From Mycoemilia scoparia (taxonomy: Eukaryota; Kickxellomycota; Kickxellomycetes; Kickxellales; Kickxellaceae): a stretch of DNA of 54,730 nucleotides. Positions within the stretch are counted from its first letter, which is position 1; each line of letters starts with the position of its first letter. Both the position numbers and the translations under genes were made by a program. Location: contig JANBPU010000106.1 of NCBI GenBank assembly GCA_027575805.1, positions 1-54,730 on the forward strand. The letters run 5' to 3'. Below, piece by piece: positions 44,117 to 54,730 of the stretch. The notes below the pieces were generated by a model, which searched no databases, was not told the DNA's origin, and saw only the letters and a list, made by a program, of their open reading frames with translations.

Positions 44117-47100
44117 TTAGTCAATTATTAGATGTTTTATAGTAGGTTTTACAGAAGGCAAATATAATCCATTGTTATTGGTACCAATGTTGTATCCACA
44201 ACCACCCATGGACATTGATGTTGAAGAAGCGGGAAGAACCCCAGGCATCATGACTAGTGTTGAAGTATTGGAAAGGTCCCGATAGGTATTTTGACCACCA
44301 TTGCCATATCTATTTGAACCTGCTGCTGCTGCTGCTGCTGCTGCTAGTCTCATACTTTGGGGATATCTACTACCATCATAGCTATTGTTATGAATGGCAG
44401 TAGTAAACAAAGAAGAGGTTATCGTAGCGTTGTTCATAATACTGCTGTTGTCGTTGTTGCGACTGTTGCTGACAACACAAGAGTTTGGTGGAGAATTTAC
44501 GGTAAATCCGTTGACACAAGGTGGGGACAAAGCGCCATCGTATTCAGGAGTTCCAAAGAAACTTTGGTTGTCCATCATAGGTCGATGATTGACGACCTGC
44601 GGTGGGTTGTACTGGCGACTATCATTAAGGTAGGCCATAGGAATTGGCGGAACAGGCGGGCCGTTATTTTTTCCATTAACACTGCTACCACCATTACCTC
44701 TTTGATTGCCATTAAGTTTTTGAAGTGTAGAGGCCAATGATAGATCTCCTGATGTTGTGTAAGTATTAGATGAGGATCTACGGCCCTTGAGTTTCTGAGC
44801 AAAGAATTGTGAACTCATACGAAGTTTAGCAGCAAATGAATGAGCACGATGATGGTTACGACCACCATGTCCTTTTCTTGACTTATTGTCCAAACCTTCA
44901 TTGTCATTTCCTTCCTCTGTTGCTGCTGCTGCTGCTACTTCTGCTAGATGATCTTTGTAGTTTATAGAGAATAGACTAGGAGCTTTGTCTGATGCTGAGG
45001 ATTGACCAATTCTATAACCACTGATATCGGGATGATATTCGGCAGGACTTTGTTGAAGACTAGCAATCGTCGAAAGTTTGGAGTCATTGCTATGGTGGGT
45101 GTTCAATCTTGGTGTCCCCATCATCATAGTTGACAAAGATGATGACTGAGGTGGTGGCACAGCAATAGCCAAGGAATTAGTCGATCTAAACCCAATTGGG
45201 TTCGAAGCAATGCCACCAGGCTGATAGCGGCTATTGTCAGAGCTTGATTGCTGTGATGAATATCGATAGCCACCAACAGATTGGGCCATTACAGTTGGAC
45301 TCGACATTTGTCTTGTACCGATTCTACTTCCAAGAATGTGGGGCGACGTAATAGAGGAGGGGTTTTCAGAGAATGGGGAAAATAGCTGAGATGAATGGAA
45401 TCTCAGCTGCTCGACTTCTTTGAGAGATGGACGAGAGTAAATGTCACAACGAGGTTCAATTGCTCTGGCAGGTAAGAGGTTAGGGTTCACTCTAGGTGGG
45501 GGCGTAATACCACCAGGTCTTTTGTTGTTGGCCGAAGGTGATGAGTATTCCTCCTTTAATTTATCGGGAATGGCGCTGGTTGTTGGAGTCGTAGCAACCG
45601 ATGTCGACGTAGAAGTAGTTGGCGTGTCTTCAATTTCAATTATAACCTTGGATTTTTCGACCTCAAAACTAATATTGGATCTCATTGAAAGTGACCAAGT
45701 ATCATCATCGTCATATTCATCATTATGATCTTTGGCACTCTGGGACAAGTATCCTGATGCTTCCATGCTTTCGAGAATAGACGAACTGTCAGGCATGGGT
45801 AGTGACGAGGAGGCATTGCTTAGATATTCTTGACTCTTTTTGGATCCAAGGAATTTCTCAATGTTGAAGTTTAGCTTAAGGTCGATTGGTTGGCCTTCAC
45901 TATCTTTTGGTAACAATCCACGAATAAATGAAGCAGCAGCTTCAGCTGTGGTGCTGTTTCTGGTACTGCTAGTGCCGTTGTTATCAATATCAACACTACT
46001 ACCATCACTGCCAGCAATGCTTCCTGAAGTGCTAGTAGTACTGCTTGTAACAGATTCAAAATATGACTCAACATGAGAAACAGCAGCATCGGCAGTGGGA
46101 GAAGTAGGAGAGTTATTTATATTATCTTCTGCATTCTCATTATCGTTGCTGTTGTCAACTTCTTTCATACTGGAGCTCCAAATCATTCCAGCACTCAAAG
46201 CAGCACCAGTCTTCTTGACTGACAGCCGCTTTTCTTGTTCCAATGATTTATAAACTTCAACATCGCCAGCCCCCGATGCCTTGATAGCAGCCTTGATGTT
46301 AAGGAACCAGTCCTCAGCAATCTCGTCCTTTTCAAGTTCCAAACGCAATTTGGCAGATTCAGAATCAATATAGATCATCGAATTTTCGAGCGCAATGTTG
46401 ACTTTATTGTCTGGGCTGAGTGGAAGTACAAATGTTGGTACCAACTCAGTTGTGGTTGTTGGGTCGGAAAACCAAGATTCAATATTGTACCAGATCATTC
46501 GGCTGCAGGTCAATAACATTATACACCAGACGTCAATGGTTTCGCCTGATTCTACGTATACTGACGACACAGAGTTTGGCATTGCTGAAGGAGAATTGTA
46601 GGATGCGGAATACATGCTGTCGAGGGAGTTGATGTTGATGTTTGGAGAAGTTACTCTGCGACGATGAGCGTTTAGTGACGGGGAACCGATGAATGATTTG
46701 CTCTTGTTGAATATTTTTATTAGAGAATCACGATATTGGTTATAGTTGCCACTGGTGTTGTTTCTAGGACCACCATGGGCTGGTTTCTGGTTGGACTTGT
46801 GCTGATCAGATGATGATAGAGATGAAGATGGAGATTCGTTAGAACCCTCATCATTATTAGTATTATCATCACCATCGGTCATATCGACAACTGTTGGGGT
46901 GGGTTTTGAAAACGAATACTTTTCTAGCCCTTGAATTTCTTTGCGGGTGAGTTGAAGAGGCGATGATACATGGTGGTGAATAGTCGAAGCAGTAGCAGCA
47001 CGTGTAGTAGGCGAAAAGAACATTGAAGGCCGCTGTGATTGCTGCTGTTTTCGGTCCGATTGGACCTTAAGTTTTAGAGATTCAAGTGTGTTGATCAGTG

Positions 47101-47884
47101 CCGACTGGCGTTTTGAACCTTTCGTAGAGCCATTGGTGCGACTGTGATTTAGATGTGTTGGCAGTGGCAAGGGTGGTGGTTGTGACATAGGACTATTAGC
47201 AAAATAGTTGATGCAGGAACCTCGGGTCTTTATGCTTGGAGCAGACGATGCAATGTCACCAAAGGATCCTCCTCCAGAAGGCTGTGGCACTTCAACTCTC
47301 AATTTTGACTTTGGGGTTAGACTCATATCCATGCATCCAATAATCAAGTACCTCTCAGTATCAACTCTGTCTGACATTCCAGCTGCGAATGATTTGGCGA
47401 GATCTCTTCTATTAGTGATCGTGGGGAGGTTTACAGACATGAATTTGTGTATATCCAGCGGATTGGTTATTGCCCAGGGCTGAAGAAGCCCATCGCTTTC
47501 ACACTCCTCCTCCTCAGTCACCACGTTGTTTTGGATTAGATCACTTCGTGTAGGCCGTAGTATGGATGTTTTACATACTTCACATTTTGTGGATTTGCCT
47601 TGACGGAGGGTTACGAGCATAACATGGCCACAGTTCACACAGGCAACTACAATGATAAATGTAATGTATAATAGTGTTAGTGAACCGCAAAGAATATTCA
47701 ATATAACAATCTGCAATAGCAACAGTGCGTGTGTGAATAAGCGAACAAGAATCCTGGAGATGTAGATTCTCAACAATACCATACCTTGCTTGCATCCGAT
47801 CCCGTATAGTTTGAACATCTGGTAAAGACCAGTCGAATTGTCCTTGACAGCAATATTGGACCAAGGATCTTCTTCTCTAGCCAT
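44117..47884 (-). CDS. Large protein with N-terminal zinc ribbon and PH-like domain, function unknown
   Basis: Model: complement(join(44117..47646, 47785..47884)), 1209 residues. I start at the ATG giving MAREEDPWSNIAVKDN; the longer in-frame extension upstream is AT-repeat sequence. The intron (47647-47784) has a GTATGG donor, CACTAAC branch site and TTGTAG acceptor. Splicing joins GIGCKQ to VACVNCGHVML and completes a zinc ribbon C36-x2-C39-x15-C55-x2-C58. Residues about 380-495 resemble a PH-type domain (WCIMLLTCSRMIWYNIESWF, then AKLRLELEKDEIAEDWFLNI and an AAIKAS end). The rest is low-complexity Ser/Asn/Pro-rich with Ala runs (A9 near the C terminus, encoded by GCA/GCT repeats). I do not recognise the family. 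The intron is in frame and stop-free. Confidence 0.8.
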   Translation of the reverse strand: MAREEDPWSNIAVKDNSTGLYQMFKLYGIGCKQGMVLLRIYISRILVRLFTHALLLLQIVILNILCGSLTLLYITFIIVVACVNCGHVMLVTLRQGKSTKCEVCKTSILRPTRSDLIQNNVVTEEEECESDGLLQPWAITNPLDIHKFMSVNLPTITNRRDLAKSFAAGMSDRVDTERYLIIGCMDMSLTPKSKLRVEVPQPSGGGSFGDIASSAPSIKTRGSCINYFANSPMSQPPPLPLPTHLNHSRTNGSTKGSKRQSALINTLESLKLKVQSDRKQQQSQRPSMFFSPTTRAATASTIHHHVSSPLQLTRKEIQGLEKYSFSKPTPTVVDMTDGDDNTNNDEGSNESPSSSLSSSDQHKSNQKPAHGGPRNNTSGNYNQYRDSLIKIFNKSKSFIGSPSLNAHRRRVTSPNININSLDSMYSASYNSPSAMPNSVSSVYVESGETIDVWCIMLLTCSRMIWYNIESWFSDPTTTTELVPTFVLPLSPDNKVNIALENSMIYIDSESAKLRLELEKDEIAEDWFLNIKAAIKASGAGDVEVYKSLEQEKRLSVKKTGAALSAGMIWSSSMKEVDNSNDNENAEDNINNSPTSPTADAAVSHVESYFESVTSSTTSTSGSIAGSDGSSVDIDNNGTSSTRNSTTAEAAASFIRGLLPKDSEGQPIDLKLNFNIEKFLGSKKSQEYLSNASSSLPMPDSSSILESMEASGYLSQSAKDHNDEYDDDDTWSLSMRSNISFEVEKSKVIIEIEDTPTTSTSTSVATTPTTSAIPDKLKEEYSSPSANNKRPGGITPPPRVNPNLLPARAIEPRCDIYSRPSLKEVEQLRFHSSQLFSPFSENPSSITSPHILGSRIGTRQMSSPTVMAQSVGGYRYSSQQSSSDNSRYQPGGIASNPIGFRSTNSLAIAVPPPQSSSLSTMMMGTPRLNTHHSNDSKLSTIASLQQSPAEYHPDISGYRIGQSSASDKAPSLFSINYKDHLAEVAAAAATEEGNDNEGLDNKSRKGHGGRNHHRAHSFAAKLRMSSQFFAQKLKGRRSSSNTYTTSGDLSLASTLQKLNGNQRGNGGSSVNGKNNGPPVPPIPMAYLNDSRQYNPPQVVNHRPMMDNQSFFGTPEYDGALSPPCVNGFTVNSPPNSCVVSNSRNNDNSSIMNNATITSSLFTTAIHNNSYDGSRYPQSMRLAAAAAAAAGSNRYGNGGQNTYRDLSNTSTLVMMPGVLPASSTSMSMGGCGYNIGTNNNGLYLPSVKPTIKHLIID

Positions 47885-50800
47885 TTTTTGTTCTCCGGTG
47901 TGTATATATATATATATATATAGTATGTGTGTATAGAGTGGCAGAGTATACACTATAGATATACTCGTATAAATGATAGTACAAAAACCAAGCCTTAGAA
48001 TAGAGAAACTAAAATAAATAAAGATATGAAAAGAGGGCTTAGGCTGTTAGTAGGTATTTATATGGAGTAGATATTCAAAAAAGAAAATGTATAATGAAGA
48101 AGCACAGAGTAGTCTGTTATAGTGGAGGTAATAAAGGCTCAACTGCTATCTTGAATTATAATGGGGGAGAGGTGGTAGTGGCGGTCCGCCAAAAACAACA
48201 AAGGTCGTGAAGATAATGTGGAGCAGTGGACCAAAATAATATACAAAGACACACAGACAAGGAAGCAAGGGTTACGATTCAGCCGAACCGAAGATAGGTA
48301 AGCAAGTATCAGAAAGATACAAGCTGCAACAACAAAGGGATGAACAAGGAGTGAGATTCCTTAAAATCAAGAATTCCAAAGACCCCAAGCTCAACAACAG
48401 GATTGAGAGACAAAATAAAGGCCAAGAAAACAATTTTAATAAACCCAAAAGGAATAGCAGAATGGCTATCAAAAATCAAGGAGGCGTCTCACTCAGTGTG
48501 GTCTGCGTAAGTGCAACAAAGAGAATCAGTAAGAAATATGGATATATATATGTGTGTGTGCTTTAACAAGGAGATTACAAAAAAGGATAGAATGAACTAG
48601 AGGGCCACACCACTGGGTAAGTGATAGAAGTCAAGATAGTTACAAGTGCCTATTTAAGGTGGTGCTCTTCTTTAATCAGCCAGCAAGTCAACCAGTGGGT
48701 TGGTCAGCCGGCCAAAGGCCAGGTTTGGTTTGGTGCGGGAGAGAGTGACAGAGACAAAGGAGCTTTGTGAGCTGAATCAGCCAGATGGAGAGAACCATTC
48801 AACGAGATCCTCATGATAATAAAGAAAGGGAGAGAGGCACCTGTGCACTAGGGGGGAAACAATAATAATAATAACAATAGCTACAGTACCTGTTGGAGTT
48901 GAAGCAAAATATTGGCGAGGAGATCAAACGGATCGTGGCGTTGAACCAATGTGTTTGGGTTTGAGCAATTTTGGATAGCTGGTGTATCGCTTCTATGTTG
49001 TTGTAGCTGGAGAATGGGACCCTCTCCTCAAATAGCAAGCAATATAGCCTTGGCTGGAATCTCGATATGTGAGAGGTGGTTGGAAAGTGTGGGCCAAAAC
49101 ACGCAATGATAGAAGGAACTCCAGAGTTGGCAAATTGCAAAATGGGAGAACAGAGTTCGCTTATACGTCTGTTTTCTCTCTGGACAGATGGATGAATGGA
49201 TGGGACGATCTTGTGGTGCGTGCAACAGCTCTATTGTTGCCAAGCCTGTTCTTATTCCCCTTTTATTACAATTGGTAGGATCAGTGGTTAGTTCGAGAGA
49301 GAGTCTGTGTGAACACTAATAAATTATGAGTATCAGAAAGACAGAATAGGGCATGTAAGGAAATAAATAGACAAATCGATTTGAAGGCAGGTGGAGAGAG
49401 AATGAGTGTATAATATATGCAAAGTTTGAAGTTATGCCGTATCAATGATTCCACCAGAGTCACCACCACACCAAAACTATAATTTTATATCCGAGTAGTT
49501 CCTGCTACTACTATAATAAAGATTTACTATGTAACATACACTTGTGTACATGCGTGCATCCTTTAGCCCATATCGAGTATGTTCAGAGAGGAACTATGTT
49601 GTTATATGGCCAAGAAGCGGATCTACAGTCAGTGCGCTCTCTACTCCATTACTACTAGCCTTGCTACTGCCGTTGCCGGTGCTGTTATTGTAGCTAAGCT
49701 ATTTAATAAACAACAATGGAAGAGGCTCTTCCAAATGTCATATATTCTAAAGGAAACCTTGGAGCTGTGGGTGTAGCCCCCTGTTGTTATTGTTATTGTT
49801 GTTGTGGTGGTGGCTGTTTAAAGGGTTCATTTTCACAGGATCGGCCTACTTGTATTTGCAGCACATCAGCCGCGCCTGGCAGACTACTGGTGCTGTAGCT
49901 ACTAATACGAATGCAGGTTTCCTCCAAATTGCATTACATACATCAACATACATGCATGCAAGTTGCAAAAGGGACATGTCTCTCTTGCTTTTGTTTCTAT
50001 AGAAAAGCAATCAATGTACTATTATGTATCTTTCAATTGGGTTTTGACCATCTGTCTATCCAGACCGGCATATGGACCATTATAATGTCCTATAATGTTG
50101 ATTGGATCTTGCTGATCGAATTTTGTAATACCTTGGATAGTTGAAAAAACCTACCACCACCACCACCAATATTATTATAATAATAATTGTTGTTGTTGCT
50201 ATTACTACTACTAGCCGTATTGTCATTACCACCAACATTGCTTTTTACATAATACACACTTGTTTTTTTACCAATATTAACCGAATATCATCTCTTCTGT
50301 ATCTATCAACAAAGAAGGTAAAAAGAAGCCACCATCTACTTTTCTATAAATTTTGTTTAGAGAATGTTTTTGAAATGCGCTCCACAAGAATAAGGCGCCC
50401 ATCAGTTTATTTATTCAAAGGAAAACATACTTTGGTTTGTGTTGTCGTAAATGTGTGTGTGCAGCAGGATCCACGTGAATTTTTACTACAAATTCAGTAT
50501 TTTTATTTACACTAGCACACTCCTTTTTCATTAAGAGGAGGAAATGTTAGTCAGTGGGTAGAGAATGTTTTGAATCGAGTCTGTGGTTTATTGTGAATGA
50601 TGAAATTCAATATTTTTGTTATTATTGTGGGTATTATAGCCTTTTGTGTAAACAACAAAATGGTTAACAGCGATTCCTTTTCTACATAGATTGAAAGAAA
50701 GATCTGGTGACCTTGATCCATCATTGATACTCTTGTGCTTTTTCAATAAATGTCCTGTGGGCGTCTGCGGTGCTGCTAAAAGGATTGTGGAGAATAATGG

Positions 50801-52713
50801 GGAGTTGTACTTGAGACAGGCACTTTGTGTGTACACGCATCTTTGTACACTTTAATTGCTGGATCGACATTGTCCCAAGAGTATCTGGCTGCTGGCCAAG
50901 GAGTCATACGCGCGATACTTGCATTATTGTTGTATTTGTATTGGTATTTGAAGAAAACACCTAGTACGTATGGCAAGTAGTTCGCCACCAAAAGGGTACT
51001 AGAATATTCCCTGAAAATAGCCCAAAACCCATGCGTTTTAGCTGGAGTCTCAGCGATGATTGGCTACTACCCAAGGGAATACTCTGGTATTCTTGTAGAG
51101 GAGACTTTGCGATATATAATGGCACATGGTTGTGATCTGTGTGTCTTAATCGCACTTGGATTATTACTCTGTTGCAATAGTTGCACTGACTTGTTTCTAG
51201 AGGTTTTCTGGGCTGAGACAGGACCATAGCCAGTATTTCCTTTCATATATTTCTCATATCTATTATTAGAAGTAAAAGTAGTGGCATTGATTATGTACTG
51301 CATTCTTTTGTCTTGCGCTATTACTATTGCCGGGACTGTAACATGGTCCATAGCGTTGAAGGGTAAATTTACACCAGTTTAATAGTATTGACGTGTCGGC
51401 CTAGCCTCGCTTTCTTGGAGATTCAATGTTGATGTATTTGAGAGGACTGATTGTCCTCAATCATTTAATTTATGCCTATTGATAATTGTAAACAATGAGT
51501 GAGCATATATATTCAAAGGATTGTCTTGAGACCCTATCAATGCGGTTTTGAAAACCATAGCCATTGTTTTGACCAAAACAATAGAGTATCCATTTAACCA
51601 CATTGTGTCTGGGCAACACAAGATATACAATAAAGTCATTATTATATCAGATAATAGATCATTACACACACACACGGACCATGGATTGCAATTTAAACCC
51701 CCTTGCCCTTTCATTCCCACTCTCGCCCTTGTTCTGATGAGCGTGACTTAAAATGGCTTAAGGTATAACCAACAATGCCTTGATTAGATAAAAATCAAAA
51801 CCCAGGTGAAGAGCTATGTTGATGTTGATGTGGATGGGGTTGTGGCTGCAGTTGTGAGAGTAAGCTGACTAAAACAATATTGTATGTAAACTTTGAGGAC
51901 GAGTTTTCATATAGAGTTGCTATCGTTGGCTTGTTCTCTGTTCTCTGTATTTCTGGTGTTTATTAAAATAGCGATGGATCTGTGCAAACTTGACATTTAG
52001 CTAAAAGTCAAGTTAACAAGTTTTATAAGGTGAGGATCGGCAGAGGGCGAGATGGGGTAGGCATTCTTTCATAAAAATCAGTTTTAAGAATTCTAACATT
52101 TATTTGATTTTACTCTGTTTGGCTCGTGTCATTATTTACCCTTAAACCGAGTTAGGCCAAAGTGTTGTAATTACTGTGTTGCTTTTAATGCCAATGATGA
52201 ATGTTGTCCTTGTATTTCAATGGAGATCAGCTGTAGAATGTATAAAACATCTATTGATACTTTACACATCAACATTTAAGTACTAGTTGGCCTATTTTAT
52301 GATGATTAAGCATTTTATTACTCCTATGGAGGTAGCTGTATGCCACATACACTAAAGTTGTGTTTACCAAATTAAATAAAATAATCTAGTTGGGCCATAT
52401 TATAAAAACAAGTAGTTATTACAATCAGAAAAGGGAAAAGACCCTCTGTGGTAATAAGCCACCCACTCTGGAAGGAATCAGCAATAGATTAACCATTCTG
52501 TACTTGTCTGATCTGAGTGAGGAAGCCATAGTTGGCCTATTTTATGATACCAAAGGCGATATTGCAAAACCCATAACCCATAACCATGATAATTATCATA
52601 AATCCATCAATAAGCAACTTCAAATCCCCTTTGTAATCTAAAAATTACACAAAAAGTCGACTCTAAGAGTTCACATAAATAAATCATTTTGTGGACACCA
52701 AAAAATAATAAAG
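47885..52713. other. 4.8 kb divergent intergenic region
   Basis: Upstream of both flanking genes. On the minus strand CCAACAG before GTACTG (exon end at 48890) could be a leader-exon donor for the zinc-ribbon/PH-like gene. A plus-strand ORF near 49609-49776 (MAKKRIYSQCALYS, then an Ala/Val-rich hydrophobic stretch) has codon bias like an expressed gene, but I could not build a full gene. Microsatellites: CAC run near 50145-50165 and ATA/TTG runs. No R1 copy was recognised; R2 was not found either. Confidence 0.45.
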
Positions 52714-54282
52714 ATGGGGCGAGGAAAAAAAGAGACATATATATATCCTGGAGGAACTTATTCAACATCTATAAAGAAGTCAAGCGATGGCACAAGGCAA
52801 CCTCAACATAGCCGGAATAATCCGCTGGGAATAAACCCCATTGATATTGAAGGATCCACAAGCAATGTAGCAGAACATTCTAGGCCCAAAGTATCATACT
52901 ATATGAGAGAAGAGGCTGGGAATTTTCATTATGGTGTAAGTAATTGATAAGTAAGCCAGTATGGTAGAAATAAATGTTGCCAAATTAACATGTATAGACA
53001 TAAATTCCGTTTATAGGAAAGACATCCAATGAAACCACACAGACTGACACTTACGAACCACTTGGTGTTAAATTATGGACTTGAGAAATATATGGATGTA
53101 TATGCTCCCCGTCGGGCAACCGAGGAAGAAATTCTAGCCTTCCATTCCGAAGACTACATAGATTTCCTTAAACGCGTAACCCCAGACAATGTCCAGAGAT
53201 TCCAAGAAGAGTTTACCCAGTTTAACATGGGAGATGATTGTCCAATTTTCGATGGGATGTGGGATTTTTGTCGACTCTACTCAGGAGCCTCTATTGAAGC
53301 TGCTCGTAAACTGATTTCAGGGACCACCGATATTGCCATAAATTGGACAGGTGGCCTACATCATGCCAAAAAATTTGAGCCCAGCGGGTTTTGTTATGTC
53401 AACGATATTGTGTTAGCGATCTTGCAACTGCTGAGGTATTATCCACGGGTGTTGTATGTTGATATTGATATCCACCACGGAGATGGTGTTCAGGAAGCAT
53501 TTTATAGTACAGACCGAGTTATGACAGTATCATTCCATAAATACAATGGCGATTTCTTTCCAGGAACGGGTGCAATAGATGAATTGGGATCTAATTTGGG
53601 CAAATATTATACGGTCAATGTGCCACTCCAGGATGGAATTGATGACCAGTCGTATATCCAACTGTTCAAGCGGATTATGGCGGCAGTTGTGGAAACTTTC
53701 AAGCCATCTGCTATTGTACTTCAATGTGGAGCAGATTCTTTGGGACTTGATAGATTGGGTGTATTTAATTTGTCAATTGCTGCACATGGTGAATGTGTAA
53801 GGTTTATGAGATCTTTTAAAATCCCATTGTTGGTGTTGGGTGGAGGAGGATATACGATTCGAAATGTAGCTAGATGCTGGACACATGAGACTGGGATTGT
53901 GTGTGGAGTAAAGTTGCCTAATACATTGCCGGAAACTGTGTATAAAGAATACTTTGCGCCAGATTATAGGTTACATCCAGTGTTGACAGGGAAGGTAGCT
54001 AACCAGAATTCAAAACAGTATTTGAGGGCAGTGGAGTGGAAGGTTTTGGATCAGCTGAGATATTTGAAGGGTGCCCCTAGTGTCCAGATGCAAGAGATTC
54101 CACCAGATATTCAGGGATTTTTGGATGAGGAGACGGGGAGAATTAAGGATCAAGAAAGTGATAGGAATAGAGATAGGAGGCAAGATCGGTCAACTTCAGG
54201 TTATGTTAGGTCAGCATCTAATGTTTGTGAATTCTTTGATGATGATCTTGATCAAGACCAAGATGGCGACATTGATGTTTAA
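52714..54282 (+). CDS. HOS2: Class I histone deacetylase, HOS2/HDAC3 type
   Basis: Model: join(52714..52935, 53017..54282), 495 residues; the intron (GTAAGT donor, TTATAG acceptor) joins NFHYG to ERHPMKPHR in phase 0. Residues 1-55 are a low-complexity extension; the deacetylase domain starts at about KVSYYMREE. Catalytic features are complete: His pair H189-H190 in GLHHAKKF, zinc ligands D225 and H227 in DIDIHHGDG and D314 in CGADSLG, and transition-state Tyr353 in [23 protein letters not shown] and the NxxRCW-type end match HDAC3/Hos2 better than RPD3. The C-terminal tail is acidic ([16 protein letters not shown]), as in HDAC3. It should remove acetyl groups from histone tails within a SET3/SMRT-like corepressor complex; the complex is inferred from family. 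Confidence 0.95.
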
Positions 54283-54730
54283 TATTTTTTCTCGCTTTAT
54301 GTGCATCCAAATAATTCCATTATTGCCGATGCTGTTGTTACTGCTAAGTATCATATGTGGATTAATAATTACGACTTTTTCAATTTTCTTCTTCATTTAT
54401 CAAATACAATTTTTATTTTCTTGTTTATGAATATGTGCTGATTTCACAAGATCTCAGACAAAATGGTTTCATATGCTTTGATCCAATTATTAGCTATTTA
54501 ATATTCAACTCCTGGGAACCCACTTTTGTCTAAGGCCTGGTGAATTCTGGCCATATATGCCCATTATGAACACTACTAATCATCTAGAGCTAAACTAATG
54601 ACTATGTATATATACTGGCAATATATTTATAAAGAATATGTGACTGTAAGCCTCGGTGGGGTTATAGGACCTACTAAATGTACAAGCCTAGCTAAACTAG
54701 AAAAAGTGAAGAAAATTGAAAATTGGATCT
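54283..54730. other. HOS2 3' flank with an R2 copy
   Basis: Downstream of the HOS2 stop the DNA is AT-rich with no gene. R2 copy 5 occupies about 54431-54556 on the minus strand. Confidence 0.55.
54431..54556 (-). repeat. R2 dispersed repeat, copy 5
   Basis: The reverse complement starts ATGGCCAGAATTCACCAGGC, continues CTTAGACAAAA, CCCAGGAGTTGAATAT and ATTGGATCAAAGC, and ends near CTTGTGAAATC. In frame it reads MARIHQALDKSGFPGVEY before a TAA, then IANNWIKAYE. It is the copy with the longest readable peptide. Confidence 0.65.

Noticed and set aside
47885..47953. N-terminal extension of the zinc-ribbon/PH-like protein starting at 47953
   Set aside because: The extra residues come from an AT dinucleotide run (YIYIYIHT); the ATG at 47884 gives the more natural start and the shorter first exon.

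Overview
The window looks like nuclear DNA of an AT-rich, intron-rich fungus, probably an early-diverging (zygomycete-type) lineage. The support is a set of fungal genes (CYK3-like cytokinesis protein, ECM33/Sps2-type GPI wall protein, SOK1/TCP11), introns with GTAAGT-type donors and CTAAC-like branch sites, homopolymeric codon runs, and conserved eukaryotic genes (PPIL3, DTD1, TMA7, RPL19, cyclin C, symplekin, class I HDAC). The lineage is an inference; no species marker other than one 5S rRNA gene is present.

Layout from left to right. A tRNA-Val(AAC) lies at 78-151, then an orphan retrotransposon-Gag-like gene (1093-2583) with a CCHC knuckle and no pol. A seven-exon cyclophilin PPIL3 (3017-4198) converges on an ECM33-like wall protein (4763-5941, minus). 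A 2.8 kb gene-poor stretch follows, then a small His-rich ORF (8766-9170). Next come three minus-strand genes in tandem: CYK3-like (9492-13304), cyclin C/SSN8 (14540-16477, eight exons) and SOK1/TCP11 (17947-21507). The stretch 21.5-30.9 kb holds no gene I can defend but carries decayed dispersed repeats. DTD1 (30934-31916) converges on TMA7 (32148-32636, minus). PTA1/symplekin (33524-38855, minus) is divergent from RPL19 (39983-41253). 41.3-44.1 kb holds repeats, a possible 49-residue zinc-finger microprotein and a complete 5S rRNA gene (43316-43427, minus). A large zinc-ribbon plus PH-like protein (44117-47884, minus) and a HOS2/HDAC3-type deacetylase (52714-54282) close the window.

Two repeat families run through the non-genic DNA. 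R1 is a MITE-like palindromic element of about 106-128 bp (seven copies). R2 is a diverged repeat of about 145 bp (six copies) with traces of peptide-level similarity. In at least two places an R1 copy starts at the 3' end of an R2 copy.

The genes do not form one pathway. Several belong to gene expression: cyclin C of the Mediator kinase module, symplekin of the 3'-end cleavage factor, a histone deacetylase, RPL19, TMA7, DTD1 and 5S rRNA. ECM33, CYK3 and SOK1 belong to cell wall, septation and signalling. All multi-exon models below were assembled by hand from splice sites and reading phase; every joined model closes in frame.
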